64,000 nucleotides of DNA, taken from positions 248,001-312,000 of the forward strand of contig NZ_FQVO01000001.1 of assembly GCF_900129385.1 (NCBI RefSeq), in the 5' to 3' direction. The first letter of the stretch is position 1. Each line of letters begins with the position of its first letter. Of the stretch, positions 15,270-23,450 are shown one piece after another. Source of the stretch: Chryseobacterium takakiae (GTDB lineage Bacteria; Bacteroidota; Bacteroidia; Flavobacteriales; Weeksellaceae). The notes beneath the pieces are model-generated. The model was not told where the DNA came from, ran no database searches, and saw only the letters and a program-made list of their open reading frames with translations. The position numbers were made by a program, and so were the translations under genes.

Positions 15270-15770
15270 TTACTTTAGGATTAGTAACTGATTGATCTCA
15301 CTTTTAAAGCATCCTAAAATAAATTCAGTATAATAAAGCTGGGCATTTAATGCCTGGGTTTTAGGATGGAGCTCCAGTTTTTTAGTTAAAACAATTTCTC
15401 CTTTGTAAGAAAATGAAAAGAATGCAAAAATTTTGTACGAAGAATTGCGTATTGGTGTACAATACCCCGTTGTTGCGATCGACCAGTCTGATTCGAAAAG
15501 CTTTGCCACATTGAGGGCCATTGTTTCCGCTATATTTTCTGACACGCAGTCGCATTCTTCCGCTTCGTGTGCATCAACTCCCAATAGCCGTACTTTTTCC
15601 TGTAATGTATAGGAAGTCAGTCCGCCTTTGTAAAACATTGATGCGTTAGGCATTTGAGAAAAAGCAAGCTGTAAACAGCCTGAGGTAACGCTTTCTGCAA
15701 CCGAAATCGTTTCATCTGTCGTCATTAAAGACTGGCTGATATACTCCAGAAGATTTTTTTGAAATTCCAT
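15270..15770 (-). CDS. CinA C-terminal-domain family protein (nicotinamide-nucleotide amidase-like)
   Basis: A 166-residue stand-alone CinA domain. Members deamidate nicotinamide mononucleotide (PncC type) or act in redox/NAD repair. The family motif AESVTSGCLQLAFSQ is clear, as are GGLTSYTLQEKVRLLGV and ATTGYCTP. Usual members read TGIAGP where this has TGYCTP, so catalysis could be altered. I start at the ATG at 15770 rather than an upstream in-frame codon at 15827, because the longer form would overlap the alcohol dehydrogenase gene. Its leader resembles those of adh and katE. Confidence 0.8.
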   Translation of the reverse strand: MEFQKNLLEYISQSLMTTDETISVAESVTSGCLQLAFSQMPNASMFYKGGLTSYTLQEKVRLLGVDAHEAEECDCVSENIAETMALNVAKLFESDWSIATTGYCTPIRNSSYKIFAFFSFSYKGEIVLTKKLELHPKTQALNAQLYYTEFILGCFKSEINQLLILK

Positions 15771-15805
15771 AATTCTAATATTTAGTGTGTTAGTGTGTAA
15801 TTTTT

Positions 15806-16984
15806 TTAAAGACCAGAAGCCTTCCACGGATCAAGGACAACTTTTACGCATCCATCCTGTTTCTTATCGAAGATTTCGTATCCTTTTGAAACCTCTTCAA
15901 GGGAAAGCCGATGGGTAATAATGTCATCCAGTTGTACCCTTCCGGTCTGCACGTGATCCATTAATTCATCAATAATTGCGTGAACGTTGCACTGGCCTGC
16001 TTTTATAGTAATACCTTTATCAAAAATCTGTCCAAGTTTGAAATTATCATAATTTACCGGATAAACTCCTAAAATTGAAACAATTCCTCCTCTTCTTACT
16101 GCGCTCATGCAAGCTTCCAGAACCTTGATTGAACCCTTTTCAAAGTTGATCACCGCTTTTGCCCGATCCAGTAGATTTCTGTCCGGTTCGAAGCCTACTG
16201 CCTCAATACAGAGATCCGCACCCCTGCCGTCTGTCATGTCACGTATCTGATCAATCACATCCTGTCCATCTTCCCATAAAATAGTATCACAGCCCGTAAG
16301 ATTTTTAATCTGATCCAGCCTGTATTGCTGGGTATCCACAACAATTACTTTTTTTGCATTATGCAGGATCGCGGACTTTGCCGACATAGAACCTACTGGT
16401 CCTGCACCGAAAATTGCCACTGTCTCACCTCCTTTCAATTCTCCCCACATGACTCCTGTGTAGCCTGTGGGGAAAATATCAGTAAGGAAGAGAACCTGCT
16501 CATCAGTAAGATGATCCGGAACCTTTCTGGGACCAAAATGGGCGTAAGGAACTCTTACATATTGTGCCTGTCCGCCATCATAGCCTCCGTATAAATCCGA
16601 ATATCCGAAAAGCGCACCGCCTTTGTCGGTAACAATTCCTCCTTCCGGACCATAGTGTTCAGGGTTACTGTGTTCACAGGCTGTAGGGAGATCATGCTGG
16701 CAGAAGTAACAGCTGCCACAGGAAATCGGGAAGGGAACAACCACTCTGTCTCCTACTTTAAGGTTGGTAATATGCTGTCCTACTTCTTCTACAATTCCCA
16801 TGAATTCATGTCCCATTACCATTGGTCTTGCCTGGGGAATTCCTCCGGAATACATATGAAGATCACTTCCGCAGATAGCCGTTGACGTGACTTTCAGAAT
16901 AACATCTCTTGAATCTTTGATAATCGGATCGTCGACCGTATCACATTTAATGACACCCGGTCCGTGAATAACTGCTGCTTTCAT
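15806..16984 (-). CDS. Zinc-dependent alcohol dehydrogenase (formaldehyde dehydrogenase-like MDR)
   Basis: A 392-residue medium-chain dehydrogenase. Catalytic zinc ligands are in TAICGSDLHMYSGG, MGHEFMG and a later acidic residue; structural zinc is held by four Cys in CGSCYFCQHDLPTAC. The Rossmann motif is AIFGAGPVGSMSA. Length and the insert before the Rossmann fold match glutathione-independent formaldehyde dehydrogenase-like enzymes. The gene follows katE by 35 bp in the same direction, so it is probably part of the oxidative or aldehyde stress operon. Confidence 0.88.
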   Translation of the reverse strand: MKAAVIHGPGVIKCDTVDDPIIKDSRDVILKVTSTAICGSDLHMYSGGIPQARPMVMGHEFMGIVEEVGQHITNLKVGDRVVVPFPISCGSCYFCQHDLPTACEHSNPEHYGPEGGIVTDKGGALFGYSDLYGGYDGGQAQYVRVPYAHFGPRKVPDHLTDEQVLFLTDIFPTGYTGVMWGELKGGETVAIFGAGPVGSMSAKSAILHNAKKVIVVDTQQYRLDQIKNLTGCDTILWEDGQDVIDQIRDMTDGRGADLCIEAVGFEPDRNLLDRAKAVINFEKGSIKVLEACMSAVRRGGIVSILGVYPVNYDNFKLGQIFDKGITIKAGQCNVHAIIDELMDHVQTGRVQLDDIITHRLSLEEVSKGYEIFDKKQDGCVKVVLDPWKASGL

Positions 16985-17019
16985 AATCTTAATATTTAGT
17001 GTGGTGTGAAGGTGATTAG

Positions 17020-19161
17020 TTATTTTCTGGCGTTTCTTTCTATTTCAAGATCCCAGACTCTGTGATTTGCAATTGCTGTAATAAATTTGTCTGCAGGATT
17101 TTCATCTTCCGCAATAACAATAGCAGGATCAATATGATCTTTCATGCTTACATTGCTGTTCATATATAACGGCTCTGTTCCTTCTCCAAAGTAAATAGCT
17201 TTACAATGTTTGTAGGCTTCGTTGATATAATTCAGCGCATGCTGTTTGTTTTCCGGAGTCAGTAATTCTTTTGTAGAATTTTCTCCTGCCGCAATATAAA
17301 GCGCATCAAAAGAAACGCTGGAATTACTTGTTAAAGAATGTTTCGGAATAAGTGACGAGCCGTCATTTACCTTTACGGGAGCCATACTTGTTCCGATGAT
17401 CTCCACTACTGCATTTTCTGCTTCCAACTCGGCTTTTAAATCATTAATGGCCGCTGCATCTGCGCCGTCTCCCATAATAAATCCGATCTTTCTGCCCATA
17501 ATGGTATCCTTAACGGTATTCTGCATGCTTAGTGCTTCTGAAATTTTGGTTTCAGGTTCTCTTTCTTCGCTTTGTAACGTTGAAGGATCTGCATCTGCAG
17601 GGATACTTTGATTCGGAAATTTGAGTTCTTTTACTTCTACGCCCACTTTAGCGGCAACTTTTGAAGCAAGCTCTTTATTAATGAAGGCAAGCTGGCTTAC
17701 CATTCTCTCTCTGATTGCAGGGATGGTTACTTTTGAAAGTTCAAAGATCAATGCATTCTGCAAGTGCATTTTTTCCGGCTGTGACTGACTGTTGTAGAAT
17801 AATTTGGCTTGTGAATAATGATCTACAAAGCTCTTGCTTCTTTCTCTTACTTTAGCTCCTGAAACTCTTGCTTCCTGGGAAACAAAGCCTCCTTCTTTCA
17901 TCATTGCCTGGAAAGGACATCCACCACCGATAGAATTCGGTTCGTAGCTTACTTTGCCTTTAGCAATCTGCTGACGCATGTAACCGTCTCGCTGGTTATT
18001 ATGAACAACATTTACGGATCTGTTGATCGGAATTTCGTGGAAATTCGGGCCACCTAATCTGATAAGCTGTGTATCGGTATAAGAAAACAGTCTTCCCTGA
18101 AGGAGCGGATCATTGGTGAAATCGATTCCGGGAACAATATGTCCTGGATGGAAAGCAATCTGTTCCGTTTCAGCGAAAAAGTTTTCCGGGTTTTTATTTA
18201 ATGTTAATGTTCCGATAAGCTGAACAGGAACTTCTTCTTCAGGAACAATCTTGGTAGGATCGAGAAGGTCAAAATCATATTTAAATTCGTCTTCTTCAGG
18301 AATCAGCTGTACGCCGAAATCCCATTCCGGGAACAGGCCGTTTTCAATAGATTCCCAAAGATCTCTTTTGTGGAAATCCGGATCTACTCCTGAGATTCTC
18401 TGTGCTTCGTCCCAGGCAACGGAATGTACTCCTAATTTCGGTTTAAAATGGAATTTTACAAAATGAGCTTTACCTTCATCGTTAATCAATTTGAAGGAGT
18501 GTACCCCAAATCCTTCCATCATCCTATAACTTCTTGGGATAGACCTGTCGCTCATAAGCCACATAATCATGTGCATACTTTCAGGCATTAAAGAGATAAA
18601 ATCCCAGAAAGTATCATGTGCAGACTGCGCCTGCGGTATTTCGTTGTGAGGTTCCGGTTTTACCGCATGTACAAGATCCGGGAATTTAATGGCATCCTGA
18701 ATGAAAAATACCGGAATATTATTGGCAACAAGATCATAATTTCCCTCGTCTGTATAAAATTTTACGGCAAAACCTCTTACATCTCTTGCGAGATCCGTAC
18801 TTCCTCTGTTTCCGGCAACGGTAGAAAATCTTACGAAAACTGGAGTTTCTTTACCTACTTCGGACAAGAAGTTGGCTCTGGTATATTCTGCAAGACTTTT
18901 GGTAAGCTTAAATACGCCGTGCGCACCGGATCCGCGGGCATGAACCACCCTTTCAGGAATTCTTTCATGGTCGAAGTGTGTAATTTTTTCTCTTAAAATG
19001 AAATCTTCAAGCAAAGTAGGTCCTCTGTCTCCTGCTTTCAGAGAATCCTGATTGTTATTGATTTTCAATCCCTGATTGGTCGTAAGTTTTTCATTTTCAT
19101 TGGAAGTCATGTGATCTTCCAGTTGGTTTAGTTTTTCGTTGGTCGGTTGGTTGTCTTTCAT
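17020..19161 (-). CDS. katE: Large-subunit haem catalase (KatE / HPII type)
   Basis: Breaks down hydrogen peroxide. At 713 residues it is a clade-2 large-subunit catalase: the core carries the distal His (HERIPERVVHARGSGAHG, His74), the distal Asn in DLVANNIPVFFIQDA, and the proximal haem Tyr in RLFSYTDTQ. A C-terminal DJ-1/PfpI-like domain occupies roughly residues 555-710 (RKIGFIMGDGADAAAIND). No signal peptide. The ATG at 19161 lies behind a leader with the TGTGGTA motif. Adjacent genes encode ADH, DUF892 and KGG proteins, so this is a stationary-phase or general-stress catalase by context. Confidence 0.95.
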   Translation of the reverse strand: MKDNQPTNEKLNQLEDHMTSNENEKLTTNQGLKINNNQDSLKAGDRGPTLLEDFILREKITHFDHERIPERVVHARGSGAHGVFKLTKSLAEYTRANFLSEVGKETPVFVRFSTVAGNRGSTDLARDVRGFAVKFYTDEGNYDLVANNIPVFFIQDAIKFPDLVHAVKPEPHNEIPQAQSAHDTFWDFISLMPESMHMIMWLMSDRSIPRSYRMMEGFGVHSFKLINDEGKAHFVKFHFKPKLGVHSVAWDEAQRISGVDPDFHKRDLWESIENGLFPEWDFGVQLIPEEDEFKYDFDLLDPTKIVPEEEVPVQLIGTLTLNKNPENFFAETEQIAFHPGHIVPGIDFTNDPLLQGRLFSYTDTQLIRLGGPNFHEIPINRSVNVVHNNQRDGYMRQQIAKGKVSYEPNSIGGGCPFQAMMKEGGFVSQEARVSGAKVRERSKSFVDHYSQAKLFYNSQSQPEKMHLQNALIFELSKVTIPAIRERMVSQLAFINKELASKVAAKVGVEVKELKFPNQSIPADADPSTLQSEEREPETKISEALSMQNTVKDTIMGRKIGFIMGDGADAAAINDLKAELEAENAVVEIIGTSMAPVKVNDGSSLIPKHSLTSNSSVSFDALYIAAGENSTKELLTPENKQHALNYINEAYKHCKAIYFGEGTEPLYMNSNVSMKDHIDPAIVIAEDENPADKFITAIANHRVWDLEIERNARK

Positions 19162-19187
19162 AATTCTTTATATTTGGTGTGGTATTT
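19162..19187 (-). promoter_or_regulatory. Conserved leader ahead of katE, shared with adh, cinA-like and DUF892 genes
   Basis: On the minus strand the katE leader reads ATACCACACCAAATATAAAG directly before the start region. Similar CACCACAC(T/C)AAATAT leaders precede adh (16985-17010) and, without the exact CACCAC, the CinA-like gene (15771-15797); the DUF892 leader is CACCACATTCACATT (19924-19945). It contains TACCACA, whose complement TGTGGTA recurs elsewhere in the window. Confidence 0.45.
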
Positions 19188-19243
19188 TTAGTTTAAAACT
19201 ATTTAGAAATCATAAAATTTAATCATTTAATATTTTTAAATTT

Positions 19244-19277
19244 GAAAAAAGCCATGCAGAAAAGCTCGACATGGCTT
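19244..19277 (-). terminator. Terminator of the DUF892 gene
   Basis: On the minus strand AAAGCCATG pairs with CATGGCTTT, followed by a T run (plus-strand A run at 19245-19250). Confidence 0.8.
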
Positions 19278-19290
19278 TATATTGTAGATT

Positions 19291-19923
19291 TTAGTCTTCC
19301 TGTTCTGCATCAAAATTGATGAAGGTTTCGGCGATTTCCGTTAGTTCGTAATCGGTATCTTCTTCTTCCTGGAGTGTTTTTTCGAGAAGATCTGCTGCTT
19401 TATCATGTCCCATCGTGATGGCAAGCTGTGCGAGTCCGCCATAGGTTGCAATCTCATAATGCTCAACTTTTTGTGCAGCGATTATTAAGGCAGCATCCCG
19501 TGTCATGGAACCTTCTTCTGTGGATTTGATGATTTCTTCACCTTCTTCGATGATTCCTTTAATGGCCTTGCATTCTTTTTTCTCCGGGGTTTCATTGATC
19601 AGTTTGAAAACTTTTTCAAGTCTGCTTACGTGTTTCCGAGTAAGCAGCTGGTGATCTTCAAAAGCTTCTTTCAGCTCGTCGGTGGTGGCTGCTTCCTGCA
19701 TTTTTCCTAATGCTTCAATGATGGCGTTTTCTGCATAATAAACATCTTTCAATGCGGAAACAAAGAATTTATGTAATGGAGAACTCTGCATTTCATTTTG
19801 ATCTACCGTAGCATTATCTACCGAAGCTGTTTTTTTTGATGAAGTTGATCCTGTATTGGATGTTGATGATGTCTCAGTACCAGTAGTACTGTTGTCTTTA
19901 TTATCTAATGTTTTTGTTGCCAT
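19291..19923 (-). CDS. DUF892 / YciF-type ferritin-like protein
   Basis: A 210-residue protein of the YciE/YciF family, four-helix ferritin-like bundles linked to stress and di-iron binding. After a Ser/Thr/Asn-rich disordered tail (about residues 1-48) the fold begins with LHKFFVSALKDVYYAE. Carboxylate/His ligands are plausible in EDHQLLTRKHVSRLE and AQKVEHYEIATYG. It sits between the KGG-motif gene and katE. A second DUF892 protein is encoded at 57991-58584 with a very different, basic tail. No signal peptide; cytoplasmic. Confidence 0.88.
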   Translation of the reverse strand: MATKTLDNKDNSTTGTETSSTSNTGSTSSKKTASVDNATVDQNEMQSSPLHKFFVSALKDVYYAENAIIEALGKMQEAATTDELKEAFEDHQLLTRKHVSRLEKVFKLINETPEKKECKAIKGIIEEGEEIIKSTEEGSMTRDAALIIAAQKVEHYEIATYGGLAQLAITMGHDKAADLLEKTLQEEEDTDYELTEIAETFINFDAEQED

Positions 19924-19999
19924 AATGTGAATGTGGTGTTTGGTTTTTTAAAAGATTACCCCTTTACAAAATAATAAAGAGGTAATCATGGAAAAAGAA

Positions 20000-20854
20000 T
20001 TATGAATTATTACGTCTGCCTCCAAATCCGGATCTGCCCGAACCTGAAGATCTTCCGCCGCCGTGAGAAGCCTGTCCGCCCATACGAGCGATTCTCGTAC
20101 GTTCTGCCTTACTCATTGAAGCGAAACCTCTTCTTGATGATCCTGAGCCTGATCCTGAATTAGAACCTCGACCTGAACCGCTGTTATTTCCTGATCTTGA
20201 GCCGCCTCTGCCGCTTCCGGATCCTGAACCTGATCTTCCTGAATTGGAGTTAGAGCCAGATCCTGATCCTCCACGAGAGCCGCCTCTTCCACCTCCGTGA
20301 GAAGCTTCACCGCCCATACGAGCGATTCTTGTACGTTCAGCCTTACTCATAGAAGCAAAGCCTCTTCTTGAAGTTCCGTTACCTGATGAGGATGACCTGC
20401 CTCTTCCTCCTGATCCGGATCCTCCTGAATTTCTTCCTCTTCCGGATGATCCTGAGCCTGAACCCGAGCCGCGACCTGATCCTCCACGGGAACCGCCTCT
20501 ACCACCTCCGGAAGTAAATCTTCCCTGGCTGTCTCTCTGCTGGTTTCCGTTTCCTGATCTTCCTCTGCCTCTTCCTCTATTATCATCATCTTCATCGTCA
20601 TCGTAGTCTTCATCATCATCATCATCATCATCATCATAGTCTTCATCATCGTAATCTTCGTCGTCATAGTCTTCATCATCATAATCTTCATCATCTTCTT
20701 CAAAATAATCTTCATATTCTGAGAAGTCATCATCATACTCTTCGTCCTGTGATGCATCGTTATAACCGTGGTCATACCCTAATTGATAAATTTCTTCGAG
20801 ATTGCTTGATGAATCTGAGTTTCCTCTACGATTTCTTGAATTTCTAGTGTTCAT
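20000..20854 (-). CDS. Charge-segregated KGG-motif (YciG-like) stress protein
   Basis: A 284-residue low-complexity protein starting at the ATG at 20854 (MNTRNSRNRRG); the frame is open further upstream but that part looks non-coding. Residues 37-91 are almost purely Asp/Glu/Tyr (repeats of DDEDY), while 92-284 are Gly/Ser/Arg-rich with RGG-like units. Two copies of the KGG-type motif RRGFASMSKAERTRIARMGG lie at about 163-182 and 241-260, with MGG in place of the canonical KGG. Such motifs define YciG-like stress-induced proteins. The body is probably disordered and polyampholytic. It neighbours DUF892 and catalase. Biochemical role unknown. Confidence 0.75.
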   Translation of the reverse strand: MNTRNSRNRRGNSDSSSNLEEIYQLGYDHGYNDASQDEEYDDDFSEYEDYFEEDDEDYDDEDYDDEDYDDEDYDDDDDDDDEDYDDDEDDDNRGRGRGRSGNGNQQRDSQGRFTSGGGRGGSRGGSGRGSGSGSGSSGRGRNSGGSGSGGRGRSSSSGNGTSRRGFASMSKAERTRIARMGGEASHGGGRGGSRGGSGSGSNSNSGRSGSGSGSGRGGSRSGNNSGSGRGSNSGSGSGSSRRGFASMSKAERTRIARMGGQASHGGGRSSGSGRSGFGGRRNNS

Positions 20855-20884
20855 AACTGAATTTTTTATATTAATATTATAGTG

Positions 20885-20995
20885 ATGGTATTGCCGGCCG
20901 TGACTAGTATTAGACGGCAATGAGTTTTTGGTTAATTTGCATGAACATGTAAGCTGAAAACAGCTTAAACGTACCTCCTGCAAGGAGGCTTTAAG
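20885..20995 (-). promoter_or_regulatory. Structured leader region between crp/fnr and the KGG gene
   Basis: Three hairpins lie in the 219-bp gap: ATTGCCG/CGGCAAT (20890-20896 with 20915-20921), AAGCTG/CAGCTT (20951-20956 with 20961-20966) and CCTCCT/AGGAGG (20974-20979 with 20983-20988). No T run follows on the minus strand, so they look more like leader or processing structures than terminators. Confidence 0.4.
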
Positions 20996-21073
20996 AAATA
21001 TGGATGAATTAATTAACTCAAATGTACGTTAGAATATTTCACCAAATTATGACTCAAATCATGTTGGAAGGCA

Positions 21074-21688
21074 TTAATATAAAATTTTTCGTTCTTTTAT
21101 GGTAAGTTTACCCTGTTTTTCCATTTTTTTCAGGGTTCTGATGACCGTTTCAACGCGAAGTCCGGTAAGATTGGCGATTTGCTGTCTGGTAAGTTCTACA
21201 GGAAAACATTTTTCGCAATCACCATCGTGGTAACTTTTAAGATAATCAAGTAATCCTTCCAGGCGGATAACAGGATTTTGTGAAGACATGTTTTGCAACA
21301 TGATGGCTTTGAAATATAATCGCTGCGACAAGCAGGCATTCATTTCAAGGGAAACTTCGGGATTGTTTTTAAGTAGATCGAGAAAATTATTCTTGGAAAG
21401 CCTTATGATCTCTGCTTCAGCAATACAAACGGCATTCATCACATAGAAATTTTCAACGAAAATCATTGCATCTCCGAAGCTTTGCTTTTCACCGACGATG
21501 TTATGGATGAATTCTTTTCCTTCTTCGTTATAACTGTTCAGTTTAACCTTCCCTTTAACAATCTGGTAATAATAAGCTGCATGGTCACCTTCTCTGTATA
21601 TAATCTCATTATGCCTGTATAATTTTATTTCGGCACCGTATGAAAAAAGGAGTTCAGGCTCGATATTCATGCAGCTGACTGTTTTCAT
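21074..21688 (-). CDS. Crp/Fnr family transcriptional regulator
   Basis: A 204-residue regulator: an N-terminal cyclic-nucleotide-binding-like beta-roll (YYYQIVKGKVKLNSYNEEGKEF), a dimer helix and a C-terminal winged helix with the recognition element TRQQIANLTGLRVETVIRT. It lacks the Cys cluster of oxygen-sensing FNR, so the signal is unknown. It is closely similar to the next gene (21732) and to 56046 and 58764. It lies upstream of the KGG gene in the same direction and is a good candidate regulator of the stress island. The ATG at 21688 is used; an in-frame Met six codons later is possible. Confidence 0.87.
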   Translation of the reverse strand: MKTVSCMNIEPELLFSYGAEIKLYRHNEIIYREGDHAAYYYQIVKGKVKLNSYNEEGKEFIHNIVGEKQSFGDAMIFVENFYVMNAVCIAEAEIIRLSKNNFLDLLKNNPEVSLEMNACLSQRLYFKAIMLQNMSSQNPVIRLEGLLDYLKSYHDGDCEKCFPVELTRQQIANLTGLRVETVIRTLKKMEKQGKLTIKERKILY

Positions 21689-21731
21689 TCTTGAAGTTTT
21701 TAGACCTGATTAAATTTAAAAAAAATTAGAT

Positions 21732-22328
21732 TTAATACAAAATTTTCCTGTCTTTAATCTTTACAATCTTATCCCTCTCCATTACTTTAATAGTTCTGAT
21801 TGCGGTTTCTACACAAAGGCCGGTAAGGCTTGCCATCTGCTGTCTGGTGAGCGGTATCATGAAAGAGTAAGGTGATTGATTTTCCTGGAAACTTTTTAGG
21901 TAATCCATTAATACTTTAAGTTTGGCTGTCGGATTTTGAGAGGAAAGATTCTGTGCCATAATCAGCTTGAAATAAAGCTTTTGAGAGAGTGTTTTATTCA
22001 TTTCGAATGAAATCTCAGGATACAGCTTTATCAACTCAAGAAAAACTGTTTTGGGAAGTCTCTGAACAGAGCATTTTGTAATGGCTACAGCATTTACAGG
22101 ATATAGTTTATCAATAAAAAGCAATGATTCTCCTATACTCTGGCCTTCTTCCAAAAGGGTCTGTATGATCTCTTTCCCGTCGTCGCTGTAATTATTAAGT
22201 TTTGCCTGACCTGATATGATCTGATAATAATATTTGGGTACGTCCCCTTCGTTAAAAATAACTTCCCCAGGCTGGTAATGCCTTATGATTGCACCTACTG
22301 AATGCAGAACTTCTTCTTTAATAACCAT
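21732..22328 (-). CDS. Crp/Fnr family transcriptional regulator (tandem paralogue)
   Basis: A 198-residue protein with the same architecture as its downstream neighbour: GEVIFNEGDVPKYYYQI and LNNYSDDGKEIIQTLLEEGQS in the beta-roll, and TRQQMASLTGLCVETAIRT in the DNA-binding helix. The two genes are 43 bp apart and read in the same direction, suggesting tandem duplication. The recognition helix keeps the Glu and Arg that contact DNA in Crp/Fnr proteins. Ligand unknown. A 525-bp gap with several palindromes lies upstream. Confidence 0.87.
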   Translation of the reverse strand: MVIKEEVLHSVGAIIRHYQPGEVIFNEGDVPKYYYQIISGQAKLNNYSDDGKEIIQTLLEEGQSIGESLLFIDKLYPVNAVAITKCSVQRLPKTVFLELIKLYPEISFEMNKTLSQKLYFKLIMAQNLSSQNPTAKLKVLMDYLKSFQENQSPYSFMIPLTRQQMASLTGLCVETAIRTIKVMERDKIVKIKDRKILY

Positions 22329-22853
22329 GTTAGCTGTTTTTAAATGTTAAATAGTAAGCATTCCTAGTAAATATTGGTTAGTTCGTATTATATGAATGCA
22401 AATTTTGAACCTTATTGCATTTTATTTAATCAATATAATTTATTAATGTTTAAACTTTAATTTTAATTTCTATTTTGGAATAAAAATAAGTTATCTGCTA
22501 ATATTTTAATTATTTGATATTATTGAATTCAATATTTGATATATATCTAAAAAAAGCCGTCCACTAATAAACGGTTGAATTTTTATCAGATATGTCAAAT
22601 CAGCTGTTTTTATAACAGCTGGAATAAAAATTATAGATGGTTACTGTTAAAGTACTTTACAGTTTATAGAATTCTGTTTGTAATCATCAGTGTGTACTGA
22701 TGAGATGTATGCATTTTGGAATTTTGTAAATTTCATAATATTAAATTTGTGGTGTGTATTTAAATTTAGGAATATTTTATTAGAAAAAACATGATCCTGG
22801 TCATAAAAAATGACCAATAGCTAACTATGGTCAATTTCAATATTTTAGGAATT
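22329..22853. other. 525-bp gap with three palindromes between crp/fnr genes
   Basis: AT-rich and gene-free. It holds CAGCTGTT/AACAGCTG (22601-22608 with 22614-22621), CATCAGT-GTGT-ACTGATG (22685-22702, a 7-N4-7 palindrome of Fnr-box-like geometry) and TGGTCAT-N5-ATGACCA (22798-22816). A TGTGGTG motif is at 22748-22754. The promoter for the leftward crp/fnr pair should be here. Confidence 0.5.
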
Positions 22854-23450
22854 CTATTTGCTATCTGGAACAAAATTCTTTCTTGCAAGTTCTTTTCTTA
22901 CACGGCTAAGGCTTTCGGGAGTAATTCCCAGGTAAGAAGCAATCATCCACTGCGGGACTCTCATCAAAAGATCCGGATACATTTTTATGAATTTCATGTA
23001 GCGTTCTTCAGCGGTTTCTCCCAGTAAGGAATTGATTCTATCCTGAAGGCTTTTTATATGTTTCTGGAGAAGAATATCACTTTTTTCCAGGCTGTTGGGA
23101 AATTCGCCGATGAGTTTGTTAATGAAATCAGGATGAAGAAGCAAAACTTCAGAATCTTCTACTGCTTCTATATAATAAACGGACTTTTCATTGAAATAAA
23201 GGCTGCTGCGGTCTGAAATAAGCCAGCTCTCCGGAGCAAACTGAATAATATGTTCTTTACCGTTTTTATCGATAGAATACATTTTAAGAAGCCCTTTTTC
23301 AACAAAATAAATGTATCTGCATATTTCGCCGTATTGTAAAAGAAACTGGTTTTTAGGTATTTTCTTTACTTCATAATGCAGACTGCACAGATTCACTTTT
23401 TCTAAGGGAACGTCCAGAACTTTGGATAAATAATTATTGATATTCTTCAT
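22854..23450 (-). CDS. Crp/Fnr family regulator, divergent type, in a bacillithiol-type operon
   Basis: A 198-residue Crp/Fnr protein of a different subgroup from the other four here: its beta-roll reads YFVEKGLLKMYSIDKNGKEHIIQF and its helix-turn-helix is MIASYLGITPESLSRVRKEL, the form common in Bacteroidota Crp-like regulators. It is the last gene of a leftward operon (YfiT-like, DUF1569, YtxJ). Its ATG overlaps the YtxJ stop by one base (TAATG), which implies translational coupling and a shared function, perhaps thiol or redox stress control. Ligand unknown. Confidence 0.85.
   Translation of the reverse strand: MKNINNYLSKVLDVPLEKVNLCSLHYEVKKIPKNQFLLQYGEICRYIYFVEKGLLKMYSIDKNGKEHIIQFAPESWLISDRSSLYFNEKSVYYIEAVEDSEVLLLHPDFINKLIGEFPNSLEKSDILLQKHIKSLQDRINSLLGETAEERYMKFIKMYPDLLMRVPQWMIASYLGITPESLSRVRKELARKNFVPDSK

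Noticed and set aside
20113..20775. Two long reverse-strand frames inside the KGG gene, rich in Met/Thr or Glu/Asp/Gln
   Set aside because: They are alternative frames of a low-complexity GAT/GGA-type repeat sequence; only the frame with the conserved KGG motifs is meaningful.
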